From Thauera butanivorans NBRC 103042 (GTDB taxonomy: Bacteria; Pseudomonadota; Gammaproteobacteria; Burkholderiales; Rhodocyclaceae), in the NCBI RefSeq assembly GCF_001591165.1, contig NZ_BCUG01000029.1:23206-87205 (forward strand): a stretch of 64,000 nt of DNA. Direction: 5' to 3'. A model generated the notes under the pieces. The model was given only the letters and a program-made list of their open reading frames with translations, searched no databases and was not told the origin of the DNA. Shown here in pieces: positions 9,358-19,560 of the stretch (positions are counted from its first letter, which is position 1; each line of letters opens with the position of its first letter). A program made the position numbers and the translations under genes.

Positions 9358-12300
9358 ATGAAAACCTCGCTCAAGGCATCCCTGATTGCGCTGGCCATCG
9401 CTTCGATTCCGCTCGGCTCACAGGCCGCGGGCCTCGGGCAGATCAACGTCTTCAGCGGCCTGGGTCAGCCACTGCGCGCAGAAATCCAGATCAGTGCGAC
9501 GGCGCAGGAACTGCAGTCGCTGACGGCGAAAATCGCGTCGCCCGAAGCTTTCCAGCGGGCAAGCATCGCGTATTCGGCTGCGGCCGCGGCGATTCGGGTC
9601 AGCGTCGATACGCGCGCATCCCGCCCCGTCGTCCGCCTGTCCAGCGACCGGCCGATCAACGATCCTTTCGTCGATCTGCTGGTCGAGCTCGATTGGGCCA
9701 ACGGCCGCGTCGCCCGGGAATACACTTTCCTGCTCGATCCGGTCGATCTCACCGCGCCCCAGCCGCTGGCGGCGGCCGTCGATATGCCGGCCACGCCCGC
9801 CGCACGCAGCCAGGCGCCGACACGGTCGGCACCGCCGCCTGTCGCGCGAACGCCCGTCGACTCCTACACGGTCCGCCGCGGCGATACCCTGAACCGGATC
9901 GCGACTGCCAATGCACAGCCGGGCGTGACGCTCGACCAGATGCTGGTCGCCTTGTATCGCGCCAACCGCAATGCCTTCGATGGCGGCAACATCAACCGCC
10001 TGCGTGCCGGTGAAGTGCTCGCCATTCCCGATGCCGATGCAGCCCGCGGCATTGCGCCTGCCGAGGCTCGGCGCGAGATCCGGGTCCATTCCGCCGATTT
10101 CGATGCCTACCGCCGCGGCCTGGCTGCCGCCGCGGCCCGCCGCGCACCGGCACAGCAGGCCGAGGCCGGGCAGGAAAGCGCGGGCAGGATCGTGCCGCGC
10201 GTCGAGGAACCGCAGGCGCCCGCGGACAATGGCGACCAGTTGAGGGTTTCCCGCAGCCAGCCGGCGCAAGGCTCCGCCGATGCAGACAGCCGCCTGCAGG
10301 CGCTCGAGGAAGAACTGGCCGCACGCGAGCGGGCGCTGGAGGAGGCCAATGCCAGGCTGGCGCAGCTCGAAGCGAGCATCAACGACATGAAGAAGCTGCT
10401 CGAGCTGCGCAGCGCACCGCTCGCCCAGCTGCAGCAGGAAGCGGAAGGCATGCCGCCGGTAGCCGAACTGCCGTTGTCGCCCGTTGCCAGCGAATCTGCA
10501 GCCGAGCCGCTGCTGTCGGCGGCTGCGGTGGACACGCCCGCCGCGGCCGAGGAGCCGGCGGCTGCATCGGATGCCACCCAGCCGGCCGAGGCGGGCCAGG
10601 CCGAGCCTGCCCAGCGTGCAGAAGCTCCGGCCGCAACCGCCAGCGCGGAGGCTGCCGCGCCGGAAGCCGCCAAAGTGGCCGAGGCTGCGGCAAAGGAGGC
10701 GCCGCCGAAGCGCCCGGTGCGCAGGGCGCCGCCGCCACCGCCGCCACCCGAGCCGAGCTTCATGGAGTCGATGATGGAAGACCCTTCCGTCATCGCGGGA
10801 GGTGGCGGCATCCTGGCCTTGTTGCTCGGTTATGCCGGCCTCAAGCTGCGGAATCGGCGCAAGGCGGCTGCCGCTCCTGCGCCGGCAGCCTTGAGCGAGC
10901 TGGCCCCGGGTGGACAGAGCGTGTTCGACTCGACCGGCGGGCAGAGCGTCGATACCGGTGCCAGCAGCATCATGCAGACCGACTTCAGCCAGACCGGGCT
11001 GTCGGCGATCGATGCCGACGAAGGGGTCGATCCGGTTGCGGAAGCCGATGTCTACATGGCGTATGGCCGCGACGTGCAGGCGGAGGAGATTCTGCAGGAC
11101 GCGCTGAAGGCCGATCCCGCGCGTACGGCGATCCACCTGAAGCTGCTGGAAATCTACGCCCAGCGCAAGGATCCGCGCCAGTTCGAGACCGTCGCCTCCG
11201 AACTGTTCGCACAGTCCGGCGGCCAGGGCAGCGACTGGGAGAAGGCCGCGGCGATGGGCCGCAAGCTGGATGCCGACAATCCCCTGTATGCCGAAAAGCC
11301 GAGCGAGAACGAAGTCCCGACCGAGATGCCGCTGGGCGTCGCGGCAGGTGCGGCGGCCGCGGTTGCGGGCGCAGTCGGATCGGCTGCAGCCGAGGCGCCG
11401 GCGGACAGTTTCAGCGTCGAAGCCGAGCCCGCAGCGCCGGCGCGGACTTCCATTCCGGTGTCCGAGCCGGCCTCGCTGGCCGATCTCGATTTCACCAGCT
11501 CCTTGCCCATGGGGCCGAGCCAGTCGCAGATGCGCGACACCTGGATGGTGCCGGGCGAACTGAGCCAGCTCGGTGGCGAGAAGGAAAGCGGCGAGGAAGG
11601 AGCCGATGCCTTGCCCGATTCCGTGCAGGCCCCGGCTGCAGTCGATGCCGCTGCGGAAGCAACTGCCCCGGAAGCCGAAGTCGCCGGAACGCTCGACGCC
11701 GGGGTGATCGACTTCGAACTCGACCTGGGGGGCGAAACGCCGGCAGCGCCGGTCGCAACGCAGGCGGCTGAGGATGCAGGCCTGACTTTCGATCTCGAGA
11801 TCGACGAAGCGGGCAGCGCCGGCGGGGCGGCAGACGCCGCGACCGAGTCCGCAGCGCGTGCGGCCGAAGAGAGTTCGCAAGCGGCGGCGACTGCGGATGT
11901 GGGCCTGGCGTCCGCGCTCGATTTCGAGCTGCCCGATCTCGATCTGACGCCCGCCGGACCCCAACCCGGGGGCGGATCGGACGATGTGCCGATGCCGGTC
12001 GTTGACATCGAGCAGACCAGCTTCGACAGCAGCTTGCTGGATTTCGATTTCGACATCGATGCACCGGTGCCGCCTCCGGCGGCCGGTGCCGCGAGCCTCG
12101 ACCTGACCTCGATCGATCTGGATCTGGACAACTTCGGTACCTCGCCGGCGGAGGATGGAACGACCGTTCCGATCTCGATCGAAGCGACCCAGCTCGGCCA
12201 GTCCCAGGTGGATTTCGCTGCGGCCGACACTCTCGATGCCGATTTGGCGGCGTCCGGTGACGAAGTGGAGACCAAGCTCGAGCTGGCGCGCGCCTACGAC

Positions 12301-12408
12301 GACATGGGCGACAAGGAAGGCGCGCTCGAACTGCTGGATGAAGTGCTGCGCGAAGGCTCCGCAGCGCAGCAGGCAACCGCCCGCGAGATGATCGAGCGCC
12401 TGTCCTGA
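9358..12408 (+). CDS. fimV: FimV-like peptidoglycan-binding, inner-membrane scaffold protein
   Basis: Large acidic protein of 1016 aa of the FimV family, which in Pseudomonas-type bacteria supports type IV pilus assembly, twitching and cell polarity. Order of parts: signal peptide (cleavage near SQAAG), conserved FimV N-terminal domain (AGLGQINVFSGLGQPLRAEI), LysM domain at about residues 169-228 (SYTVRRGDTLNRIA), coiled coil at about 309-349, Pro/Ala-rich linker, a single membrane segment near 478-498 (GGGGILALLLGYAGLKL), a long Ala/Glu/Asp-rich cytoplasmic region and a C-terminal TPR-like FimV motif (ETKLELARAYDDMGDKEGAL). Alternative starts are ATG 9355 and TTG 9346; the latter has GGGGGA at 8 bases. 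Confidence 0.92.
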   Translation: MKTSLKASLIALAIASIPLGSQAAGLGQINVFSGLGQPLRAEIQISATAQELQSLTAKIASPEAFQRASIAYSAAAAAIRVSVDTRASRPVVRLSSDRPINDPFVDLLVELDWANGRVAREYTFLLDPVDLTAPQPLAAAVDMPATPAARSQAPTRSAPPPVARTPVDSYTVRRGDTLNRIATANAQPGVTLDQMLVALYRANRNAFDGGNINRLRAGEVLAIPDADAARGIAPAEARREIRVHSADFDAYRRGLAAAAARRAPAQQAEAGQESAGRIVPRVEEPQAPADNGDQLRVSRSQPAQGSADADSRLQALEEELAARERALEEANARLAQLEASINDMKKLLELRSAPLAQLQQEAEGMPPVAELPLSPVASESAAEPLLSAAAVDTPAAAEEPAAASDATQPAEAGQAEPAQRAEAPAATASAEAAAPEAAKVAEAAAKEAPPKRPVRRAPPPPPPPEPSFMESMMEDPSVIAGGGGILALLLGYAGLKLRNRRKAAAAPAPAALSELAPGGQSVFDSTGGQSVDTGASSIMQTDFSQTGLSAIDADEGVDPVAEADVYMAYGRDVQAEEILQDALKADPARTAIHLKLLEIYAQRKDPRQFETVASELFAQSGGQGSDWEKAAAMGRKLDADNPLYAEKPSENEVPTEMPLGVAAGAAAAVAGAVGSAAAEAPADSFSVEAEPAAPARTSIPVSEPASLADLDFTSSLPMGPSQSQMRDTWMVPGELSQLGGEKESGEEGADALPDSVQAPAAVDAAAEATAPEAEVAGTLDAGVIDFELDLGGETPAAPVATQAAEDAGLTFDLEIDEAGSAGGAADAATESAARAAEESSQAAATADVGLASALDFELPDLDLTPAGPQPGGGSDDVPMPVVDIEQTSFDSSLLDFDFDIDAPVPPPAAGAASLDLTSIDLDLDNFGTSPAEDGTTVPISIEATQLGQSQVDFAAADTLDADLAASGDEVETKLELARAYDDMGDKEGALELLDEVLREGSAAQQATAREMIERLS

Positions 12409-12424
12409 GTTCGAATCCGGATTT

Positions 12425-12465
12425 GCCCCCGCAGGGCCGTAGCTCTGCGGGGGCTGTCTTTTTTT
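12425..12465 (+). terminator. Strong intrinsic terminator after fimV
   Basis: A 13-bp stem (GCCCCCGCAGGGC at 12425-12437 with GCTCTGCGGGGGC at 12442-12454, one G-T pair) with loop CGTA, followed by a run of seven T. It lies 17 bases after the fimV stop and separates fimV from the truA-trp run. Confidence 0.92.
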
Positions 12466-12549
12466 GCCGCGGCAAGCGTCGGCAGGCAGAATGCGCCCCA
12501 GGCAAAATATTCCCTCTTCGCCCCCGCCGAGGGCTTCTTCATTACAGGC

Positions 12550-13182
12550 ATGCATTCAGGACTTCTGCTGTCGTTGTGGTTCGCCGGCGTGGCGTCGGTA
12601 CAATTCCTCGGCCCGGTGGCGCTGGCGTGGGTCGCCGCCGCCAGCCTGGCGCTCGCACTCGGTTTCGCCCGTGACAGGGCGTTGCGCCTGCTGCGCCGGG
12701 TACGGGTGCTGATGTTTGCCATCGTGCTGCTGTTCGGCTGGTTCACGCCGGGCGAAGCGGTGTTCCCGTCCTGGCCACAGCTTTCACCCAGCCGTGAGGG
12801 GGCGATGCTCGCCCTGGTCCATGGCGGGCGCCTGATCGCGGTGGTGTGTGCGGTGGCGCTGTTGCTCGAACGCCTGCCGGTCGAGCGTCTGGTTGGCGGG
12901 CTCTACAGCCTGAGCCGTCCTTTTTCCGTGATCGGCCTGCGTGCCGGTGACCTGGCCTTGCGTCTGATACTGGTGCTGCGCTTCGTCGAGGCTTCGCCGC
13001 GTGGCAGTGCGACGCACTGGAAGGACTGGCTGCGCGACACTGGTGACGATGGCGCCGGTGGCGAGCTGGAGCCGGTCAGGCTCGTCCGCGAGCGACTGGG
13101 GCCGCTGGATGTCGCCGTTGCCGCAGCATTGGGGCTGCTGGGCCTGGGGGTGTCGCTGTGGAGCCTGCCATGGGCCGCATAG
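12550..13182 (+). CDS. EcfT/CbiQ-like membrane protein (orphan)
   Basis: A 210-aa membrane protein with about five hydrophobic segments: two near the N-terminus (SGLLLSLWFAGVASV, then ALAWVAAASLALAL), one after the basic RLLRRVR (VLMFAIVLLFGWF), one near LIAVVCAVALLLERLP, and a C-terminal one. The central part, ERLPVERLVGGLYSLSRPF and then RLILVLRFVE, looks like the T component of energy-coupling-factor vitamin/metal transporters (CbiQ/EcfT). No ATPase or S component is nearby, so function is unknown. It overlaps truA by 13 bases. Confidence 0.65.
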   Translation: MHSGLLLSLWFAGVASVQFLGPVALAWVAAASLALALGFARDRALRLLRRVRVLMFAIVLLFGWFTPGEAVFPSWPQLSPSREGAMLALVHGGRLIAVVCAVALLLERLPVERLVGGLYSLSRPFSVIGLRAGDLALRLILVLRFVEASPRGSATHWKDWLRDTGDDGAGGELEPVRLVRERLGPLDVAVAAALGLLGLGVSLWSLPWAA

Positions 13183-13967
13183 CGCTCGGCATCGAATATG
13201 CCGGCGATGCCTTCTGCGGCTGGCAGAGCCAGGCGCATGGCCGCACGGTGCAGGACGTGCTCGAACGGGCGCTGACGGAGATCGCCGCCGCGCCGGTGCG
13301 CCTGCACTGCGCGGGGCGCACCGATGCCGGTGTCCACGCGAGCGCCCAAGTGGCGCATTTCGATACCGAGGCGTCACGGCCGATGACGGCCTGGGTGCGC
13401 GGCGTGAATGCCTTGCTGCCGGCGGCGGTGGTCGTGCGCTGGGCGGTGGCGGTGGATGAGGATTTCCACTCGCGCTTTCTCGCCTATGAGCGCCAGTATC
13501 GCTACATCCTGCACAACAGTCCGACGCGGCCGGCGATGCTGGCCGGGCGGGTCGGCTGGTTCCATGCGCCGCTGGACGAACTGCGGATGGCCGAGGCGGC
13601 CGAATGCCTGGTCGGCACGCATGATTTTTCGTCCTTCCGTGCCGCCGGCTGCCAGTCGAAGACACCGGTTCGCGTCATGCGCGAAGCGCGCGTCGCCCGC
13701 CAGGGCGAATACCTGCTGTTCGACTTCCGCGCCAATGGCTTTCTGCATCACATGGTCCGCAACCTGGTCGGGGCGCTGGTCTATGTCGGCAAGGGGCGTT
13801 ACCCGGTGGAGTGGATGCAGGCGCAGCTCGCAGCGCAGGATCGCATCCATGCTGCGCCGACCTTTGCACCGGACGGCCTGTACCTGTGCGGTGTTGCCTA
13901 TCCGCCGCGCTGGCCGCTGCCCGGCGATGGGCGTATCATCGCGCTGCCTCAGCTCCCCCTCACCTGA
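13170..13967 (+). CDS. truA: tRNA pseudouridine(38-40) synthase
   Basis: Isomerises uridine to pseudouridine at positions 38-40 of tRNA anticodon arms. The 265-aa protein has the TruA start RIALGIEYAGDAFCGWQ, the catalytic Asp in CAGRTDAGVHA, and the conserved YRYILHN and NGFLHHMVRNLVG segments. ATG 13170 is chosen because GGAG (13160-13163) is 6 bases upstream; GTG 13158 would add four residues. trpF starts directly after the stop codon. Confidence 0.96.
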   Translation: MGRIALGIEYAGDAFCGWQSQAHGRTVQDVLERALTEIAAAPVRLHCAGRTDAGVHASAQVAHFDTEASRPMTAWVRGVNALLPAAVVVRWAVAVDEDFHSRFLAYERQYRYILHNSPTRPAMLAGRVGWFHAPLDELRMAEAAECLVGTHDFSSFRAAGCQSKTPVRVMREARVARQGEYLLFDFRANGFLHHMVRNLVGALVYVGKGRYPVEWMQAQLAAQDRIHAAPTFAPDGLYLCGVAYPPRWPLPGDGRIIALPQLPLT

Positions 13968-14591
13968 ATGCCCCGTACCCGAATCAAGATCTGCGGCCTG
14001 ACGCGCCCGCAGGACGTGCGTGCCGCCGTCGAACTCGGTGCCGATGCGATCGGTTTCGTCTTCTATCCGCCCAGCCCGCGTGCGCTCAGCATCGATCGGG
14101 CGGCCGAACTCGCGGCCTTGCTGCCGCCTTTCGTCACCGCCGTTGGCCTGTTCGTGAATCCCGTGCGGGAAGAGATCCAGGCCGTGCTCGAGCGTGTGCC
14201 GCTGCAACTGCTGCAGTTCCACGGCGACGAGAGCGAGGCCGATTGCGCCGGCCACGGCAGGCCATGGATCAAGGCCGCGAGGATGCGGCCGGGGGTCGAT
14301 CTGGTAGAATTCTCGGCTTCGCATCCGCACGCCAGCGGGATCCTCGTCGACGCCTTCGTCGAGGGTTATGGCGGCGGAGGGAAAACTTTCGACTGGTCGC
14401 TGATTCCTGAGGGCTTCGGGCGGCCGCTCGTGCTTTCCGGCGGGCTCGACGCGGACAACGTCGCCGAGGCGGTGCGGCGCCTCCGGCCGTGGGCGGTCGA
14501 CGTCTCGAGCGGAGTCGAAAGCGGCAAGGGAATCAAGGATGCGGCCCGGATCGCCGCGTTCATCGATGGAGTTCGACAAGCAGATGGCTGA
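13968..14591 (+). CDS. trpF: Phosphoribosylanthranilate isomerase
   Basis: Converts N-(5-phosphoribosyl)anthranilate to CdRP in tryptophan synthesis. The 207-aa TIM-barrel carries the catalytic cysteine in [27 protein letters not shown], the QLLQFHGDE strand, the second catalytic Asp in ILVDAF and the phosphate loop [10 protein letters not shown]...[14 protein letters not shown]. It forms trpF-trpB-trpA, the usual betaproteobacterial arrangement separate from trpEGDC, and overlaps trpB by 8 bases. Confidence 0.97.
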   Translation: MPRTRIKICGLTRPQDVRAAVELGADAIGFVFYPPSPRALSIDRAAELAALLPPFVTAVGLFVNPVREEIQAVLERVPLQLLQFHGDESEADCAGHGRPWIKAARMRPGVDLVEFSASHPHASGILVDAFVEGYGGGGKTFDWSLIPEGFGRPLVLSGGLDADNVAEAVRRLRPWAVDVSSGVESGKGIKDAARIAAFIDGVRQADG

Positions 14592-15792
14592 CATGCCTTA
14601 CCAGTTTCCCGACGCAAGCGGGCATTTCGGCCCTCACGGCGGCGTTTTCGTCGCCGAGACCCTGATGCCGGCGCTGGCCGAGCTGCGCGAGGCCTATGCC
14701 GCGTGCCAGGCCGACCCCACCTTCATGGCCGAGTTCGAATACGAGCTCAAGCACTACGTCGGCCGTCCGAGCCCGATCTACCACGCCAAGCGCTGGTCGG
14801 AGACGCTCGGCGGCGCGCAGATCTACCTGAAGCGCGAAGACCTCAACCACACCGGCGCGCACAAGGTCAATAACTGCATCGGCCAGGCGCTGCTGGCCCG
14901 TCGCATGGGCAAGCAGCGGGTGATCGCCGAGACCGGCGCGGGGCAGCACGGTGTCGCCACCGCGACCATCGCCGCGCGCTACGGCATGGAATGCGTGGTC
15001 TACATGGGCTCGGAAGACGTCAAGCGCCAGGCCGCCAACGTCTATCGCATGAAGCTGCTCGGCGCCACCGTGGTGCCGGTCGAGTCCGGCTCGAAGACGC
15101 TGAAGGATGCGCTGAACGAAGCGATGCGCGACTGGGTCACCAATGTCGCCGACACTTTCTACATCATCGGCACCGTGGCCGGGCCCCATCCCTATCCGCT
15201 GCTGGTGCGCGACTTCCAGACCGTGATCGGCAAGGAATGCCTGGTGCAGATGCCGGAGATGGCCGGGCGCCAGCCGGACTACGTGATTGCCTGCGTCGGC
15301 GGCGGCTCCAACGCGATCGGCATCTTCCATCCCTACATCGGTGCCGAAGGCGTCCGCCTGGTCGGCGTCGAGGCGGCGGGCGACGGCCTCGAAACCGGCC
15401 GCCATGCGGCGCCGCTGACCACCGATGCGCCCGTCGGCGTGCTGCACGGCAACCGTACCTACCTGATGCAGGACGAGGACGGCCAGATCATCGAGACGCA
15501 TTCGATTTCAGCCGGCCTGGACTATCCGGGCGTCGGCCCCGAGCATGCCTGGCTGAAGGATTCGAAGCGCGCCGAGTACGTCGCCGCGACCGATGCCGAA
15601 GCGCTGCAGGCTTTCCACGACCTGTGCCGCTACGAAGGCATCATCCCGGCGCTGGAGTCCTCGCACGCGCTGGCTTACGCAGCCAAGCTGGCGCCGACGC
15701 TGCCGCGCGACCAGATCCTGCTGGTGAATCTGTCGGGCCGCGGCGACAAGGACATGCACACCGTCGCCGAACGTTCCGGCATCCAGTTCTGA
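14584..15792 (+). CDS. trpB: Tryptophan synthase beta subunit
   Basis: PLP enzyme condensing indole with serine; works as the alpha2-beta2 complex with TrpA. From ATG 14584 it is 402 aa. The PLP lysine is K94 in [16 protein letters not shown]; the phosphate cup GGGSNAIG and the C-terminal [11 protein letters not shown] are also present. The exact start is uncertain: ATG 14566 overlaps trpF more, and ATG 14593 follows the trpF stop immediately; GGAG at 14568-14571 best supports 14584, at 12 bases. Confidence 0.95.
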   Translation: MADMPYQFPDASGHFGPHGGVFVAETLMPALAELREAYAACQADPTFMAEFEYELKHYVGRPSPIYHAKRWSETLGGAQIYLKREDLNHTGAHKVNNCIGQALLARRMGKQRVIAETGAGQHGVATATIAARYGMECVVYMGSEDVKRQAANVYRMKLLGATVVPVESGSKTLKDALNEAMRDWVTNVADTFYIIGTVAGPHPYPLLVRDFQTVIGKECLVQMPEMAGRQPDYVIACVGGGSNAIGIFHPYIGAEGVRLVGVEAAGDGLETGRHAAPLTTDAPVGVLHGNRTYLMQDEDGQIIETHSISAGLDYPGVGPEHAWLKDSKRAEYVAATDAEALQAFHDLCRYEGIIPALESSHALAYAAKLAPTLPRDQILLVNLSGRGDKDMHTVAERSGIQF

Positions 15793-15838
15793 ACCTCCCC
15801 GGGCCGCCTTGCGGCCCGCTGCGTGATCGAGACGTGAC

Positions 15839-16663
15839 ATGTCAAGAATCCAGACCGTTTTCCAGCGCTTGCAGGCCGATGGCCGCAAGGCGCTGATTCC
15901 CTTCGTCACCGCTGGTTTTCCCGAGCCCGCGCTGACCCTGCCGCTGATGCGCGCCCTGGTCGACGGCGGCGCCGACGTCATCGAGCTGGGCGTGCCCTTC
16001 TCCGACCCGATGGCCGACGGCCCCACCATCCAGCGCGCCTCCGAGCGTGCGCTGGAGCAGGGCATGAGCCTGCGCAAGGTGCTCGACACCGTCCGCGCCT
16101 TCCGCGCCGGGAACGCCGAGACGCCGGTGGTGCTGATGGGCTACGCTAACCCGATCGAAGCCATGGGCGTTGGAAACTTCGTCGCCGCCGCCAGCGAAGC
16201 GGGCGTGGATGGCGTGCTGGTGGTCGATTATCCGCCCGAGGAATGCACCGGCTTCACCCGCGCGGCCAAGGCCGCCGGCCTGGATCCGATCTTCCTGCTG
16301 GCGCCGACGTCGACCGAGCAGCGTTTCGCCGACGTCGCCGCGGCGGGCAGCGGCTACATCTACTACGTCTCGCTGAAAGGCGTGACCGGCAGCGGCAGGC
16401 TCGACATCGACGAGGTCGCGCGCCGCATTCCGCAGATCCGCGCCGCGGTCGGCCTGCCGGTCGGCGTCGGTTTCGGCATCCGCGATGCCGAGAGTGCCCG
16501 GCGCATCGGTGCCGTTGCCGACGCGGTCGTCATCGGCAGCCGGATCATCGAGGAAATCGAGCAGGCCCCGGCAGGCGAAGCCGTCGCACGCGTGCATGCC
16601 TTCATGCGCAGCATCCGCGCAGCGCTCGACGCCATCGAACCGGCAACAGGAGTGAAATCATGA
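15839..16663 (+). CDS. trpA: Tryptophan synthase alpha subunit
   Basis: Cleaves indole-3-glycerol phosphate to indole, which channels to TrpB. The 274-aa TIM barrel shows [20 protein letters not shown] then VTAGFP, the catalytic Glu in [16 protein letters not shown], catalytic Asp in [10 protein letters not shown], and the phosphate loop [11 protein letters not shown]. The stop TGA overlaps the accD ATG (ATGA), suggesting coupling of trpA and accD translation. Confidence 0.97.
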   Translation: MSRIQTVFQRLQADGRKALIPFVTAGFPEPALTLPLMRALVDGGADVIELGVPFSDPMADGPTIQRASERALEQGMSLRKVLDTVRAFRAGNAETPVVLMGYANPIEAMGVGNFVAAASEAGVDGVLVVDYPPEECTGFTRAAKAAGLDPIFLLAPTSTEQRFADVAAAGSGYIYYVSLKGVTGSGRLDIDEVARRIPQIRAAVGLPVGVGFGIRDAESARRIGAVADAVVIGSRIIEEIEQAPAGEAVARVHAFMRSIRAALDAIEPATGVKS

Positions 16664-17538
16664 GTTGGTTGCAGAAGCTGCTGCCGCCGAAGATCAAGCG
16701 CAGCGACAACGCAGGGCGCGGCAAGTCGACGATTCCGGAAGGGCTGTGGAGCAAGTGCAGCGCATGCGAAGCCGTGCTCTATCGCTCCGACCTCGACAGC
16801 AACCAGGGCGTGTGCCCGAAGTGCGGACACCATAACCGGCTGCGCGCGCGCCAGCGTCTCGACATGCTGTTCGACATCGGAGGGCGCGTCGAGATCGGCG
16901 CCGAAGTGAGGCCGATCGATGCGCTGAAGTTCAAGGACTCGCGCAAGTATCCCGAGCGCCTGTCGGCTGCGGGAGCCGAGACCGGCGAGGTCGACGCGAT
17001 GGTCGTGATGCAGGGGCTGATCGGCGGCGTGCCGGTGGTGGTGGCCTGTTTCGAGTTCGAGTTCCTCGGCGGTTCGATGGGGTCGGTGGTCGGCGAGCGC
17101 TTCGTGCGCGGCGCCAAGGCCGCCTATGAGCAGCGCCTGCCCTTCATCTGCATCACCGCCTCGGGCGGCGCGCGCATGCAGGAAGGCCTGTTCTCGCTGA
17201 TGCAGATGGCCAAGACCACGGCGGCGATCACGGGCCTGGCCGAGCGCCGGCTGCCTTTCGTCACCGTGCTGACCGACCCGACCATGGGCGGCGTGTCGGC
17301 GAGCTTCGCCTTCATGGGCGACGTCGTCATCGCCGAGCCGGGCGCGCTGATCGGCTTTGCCGGCCCGCGCGTGATCGAGCAGACGGTGCGCGAGAAGCTG
17401 CCGGAAGGCTTCCAGCGCGCTGAGTTCCTGCTGGAGAAGGGCGCCATCGACCTGATCGTCGATCGCCGCGAGATGCGGCAGGAGCTGGCCCGTCTGCTCT
17501 GCCTGCTGCTGCGCCAGCCCGCCGCCTCGGCTGCCTGA
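16660..17538 (+). CDS. accD: Acetyl-CoA carboxylase carboxyltransferase beta subunit
   Basis: Beta half of the carboxyltransferase that makes malonyl-CoA for fatty acid synthesis, partner of AccA. The 292-aa protein has the N-terminal four-cysteine zinc ribbon (C33, C36, C52, C55; CSAC...CPKC), then the crotonase-like fold with [24 protein letters not shown] and [12 protein letters not shown]. It overlaps trpA by 4 bases and folC by 1 base. Confidence 0.97.
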   Translation: MSWLQKLLPPKIKRSDNAGRGKSTIPEGLWSKCSACEAVLYRSDLDSNQGVCPKCGHHNRLRARQRLDMLFDIGGRVEIGAEVRPIDALKFKDSRKYPERLSAAGAETGEVDAMVVMQGLIGGVPVVVACFEFEFLGGSMGSVVGERFVRGAKAAYEQRLPFICITASGGARMQEGLFSLMQMAKTTAAITGLAERRLPFVTVLTDPTMGGVSASFAFMGDVVIAEPGALIGFAGPRVIEQTVREKLPEGFQRAEFLLEKGAIDLIVDRREMRQELARLLCLLLRQPAASAA

Positions 17539-18854
17539 TGGTTTCTTCGTCCACTGCCGTTTCGCCGCGCACGCTGGCCGGCTGGCTGCAACTGCTCGAA
17601 CAGCGCCATGTGCAGACCATCCAGCTCGGCCTGGAGCGTGTCGCGCGGGTGCGGGCCGTGCTCGGAGCCGATCCCGATGCGCTGGTGATCACGGTGGGCG
17701 GCACCAACGGCAAGGGATCGTGCTGCGCGATGCTGGAGGCGATCCTGCTGGCCGAAGGCTATCGCGTCGGCTGCTATACCTCGCCGCATCTGCTGCGCTA
17801 CAACGAACGTGTCCGCGTCGATGGCAAGGAAGTGGCCGACGAGGCGCTGGTCGCGGCTTTAGATGCGGTCGAAGCCGCCCGCGGCGACACGCTGCTGACG
17901 TATTTCGAGCATGGCACGCTGGCCGCCTGGGAAGTGTTCCGCAAGGAGGCGCCGGACGTCGTCATCCTCGAAGTCGGCCTGGGCGGCCGGCTGGACGCGG
18001 TGAACGTGTTCGACGCCGATTGCGCGCTGGTGACCAGTATCGCGCTCGACCACATGGATTATCTCGGCGACACCCGGGAAGCGATCGGCTTCGAGAAGGC
18101 CGGCATCTTCCGTTCCGGCCGGCCCGCCGTGTGCGGCGACCCGCAACCGCCGGCCAGCTTGCGCGACCATGCCGAGGCGATCGGCGCGCAGTTGTGGATC
18201 AGCGGCCGCGATTTCGGCTTCGGCGGCGACCGCCAGCAGTGGGGCTACTGGCGCTACCAGGCGCCGCCTGCGCAGGGTGCGCTGGTCAAGCGCGGCGGCC
18301 TGGCCTATCCGGCGCTGCGGGGGGCCAACCAGTTGCTCAACGCCGCTGCGGTGATGACGGTGCTCGACACCGTGCGTGACCGCATCCCGGTATCGATGCA
18401 GGCCATCCGCCAGGGCCTGATGCTGGTCGAGGTGCCGGGCCGCTTCCAGGTCCTGCCCGGCCGTCCGGCGGTGGTGCTGGACGTTGCCCACAACCCGCAG
18501 GCGGCCGGCGTGCTGGCCGAGAACCTGGGGAGCATGGGTTTCCATCCGGAAACCTGGGCGGTGCTCGGCATGCTCGGCGACAAGGATGTCGAAGGCGTCG
18601 TGTCGCTGCTGAAGGGCCGGATCGACCACTGGCTGCTTGCCGATCTGCCCGGCCCGCGCGGCCTCAAGGCGGAAGAGCTGGCGCTGCGCCTGCATATGGC
18701 GGGCATCGAAGCCGGCATCCGGTGTTTTCCCTCGCCGAAGGATGCTTATGCTGCGGCGCAGCAGGGTGCAGGGGAGGGTGATAGAATCGTGGTCTTCGGC
18801 TCCTTCCTGACCGTAGCCGAAGTGCTCGACGTGGTGAAAGCGGGCAGACACTGA
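17538..18854 (+). CDS. folC: Bifunctional dihydrofolate synthase / folylpolyglutamate synthase
   Basis: Adds glutamate to dihydropteroate and to tetrahydrofolates (Mur-ligase fold, ATP dependent). The 438-aa protein shows the P-loop GTNGKGS at residues 55-61, YTSPHLLRYNERVRVDG, the LEVGLGGRLDAVN signature, TSIALDHMDYLG and a C-terminal domain with LDVAHNPQAA. Its ATG shares a base with the accD stop codon (TGATG). Confidence 0.96.
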   Translation: MVSSSTAVSPRTLAGWLQLLEQRHVQTIQLGLERVARVRAVLGADPDALVITVGGTNGKGSCCAMLEAILLAEGYRVGCYTSPHLLRYNERVRVDGKEVADEALVAALDAVEAARGDTLLTYFEHGTLAAWEVFRKEAPDVVILEVGLGGRLDAVNVFDADCALVTSIALDHMDYLGDTREAIGFEKAGIFRSGRPAVCGDPQPPASLRDHAEAIGAQLWISGRDFGFGGDRQQWGYWRYQAPPAQGALVKRGGLAYPALRGANQLLNAAAVMTVLDTVRDRIPVSMQAIRQGLMLVEVPGRFQVLPGRPAVVLDVAHNPQAAGVLAENLGSMGFHPETWAVLGMLGDKDVEGVVSLLKGRIDHWLLADLPGPRGLKAEELALRLHMAGIEAGIRCFPSPKDAYAAAQQGAGEGDRIVVFGSFLTVAEVLDVVKAGRH

Positions 18855-18866
18855 CGAGATCGTTTC

Positions 18867-19550
18867 GTGAGCGACGCAGAAAACCTCGACATCAAGAAAC
18901 GCGCCCGGCGCCGGCTGGTGGGCGCGATCGCACTTGCGCTGCTGGCGGCGATCATCCTGCCGATGATGATGGAGCAGGAGCCGCATCCGGTCAGCGGCGA
19001 CATCCAGATCACGATTCCGGACCGCGACGCACCTGCCGGCCAGGTCCGCCCGAATGCGGCTGCGGAAGATCCGGTGCCCGCAACCACGCCCTCGCCCGAG
19101 GAGCAGGCGCCGCCATCCCCGCCTCCCACCGTCGACGCGCCGCCGCCTGTGCCGGCGAAGCCCGAGGCGCCGGCCGCCGGAGCACCGACTCCTCCCGCGA
19201 AGCCCGCTGCGACGAAACCCGAAACGCCCAAGCCCGCACCCGCACGCTCCGCTGCCGATGAGGCGGCCGAAGCCGCGCGCGCGCGCGCCGCGATCGAAGG
19301 CCGCGAAGTGCCGAAGGCCCAGACGCCGAAGGGCGAAAGCTTCATCCTGCAGATCGGTGCCTTCGGCGACGCCGCCAGGGCCTCGCGCATTGCTGCCGAT
19401 CTCAAGAAGCAGGGATTTGCCGCCTATACCGAGAAGGCTGGCAACGTCACGCGCGTGCGCGTCGGCCCCATCACCGGCAGGAGCGCCGCCGACAAGACGG
19501 CCGAGCAACTGCGGGCGCTGGGTTTCAGTACCGTGATCACGCCGCGCTGA
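18867..19550 (+). CDS. DedD-like SPOR-domain cell-division protein
   Basis: A 227-aa bitopic inner-membrane protein starting with GTG: a basic cytoplasmic N-terminus (KKRARRR), one membrane segment (about residues 18-36), a long Pro/Ala/Glu-rich periplasmic linker, and a C-terminal SPOR domain from about residue 152 (FILQIGAFGDAARASRI ... VRVGPITGRSAA). SPOR domains bind denuded septal peptidoglycan; the folC-dedD-cvpA-purF order is the same as in E. coli, which supports the DedD assignment. Confidence 0.9.
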   Translation: MSDAENLDIKKRARRRLVGAIALALLAAIILPMMMEQEPHPVSGDIQITIPDRDAPAGQVRPNAAAEDPVPATTPSPEEQAPPSPPPTVDAPPPVPAKPEAPAAGAPTPPAKPAATKPETPKPAPARSAADEAAEAARARAAIEGREVPKAQTPKGESFILQIGAFGDAARASRIAADLKKQGFAAYTEKAGNVTRVRVGPITGRSAADKTAEQLRALGFSTVITPR

Positions 19551-19560
19551 CGGTTTCCGC

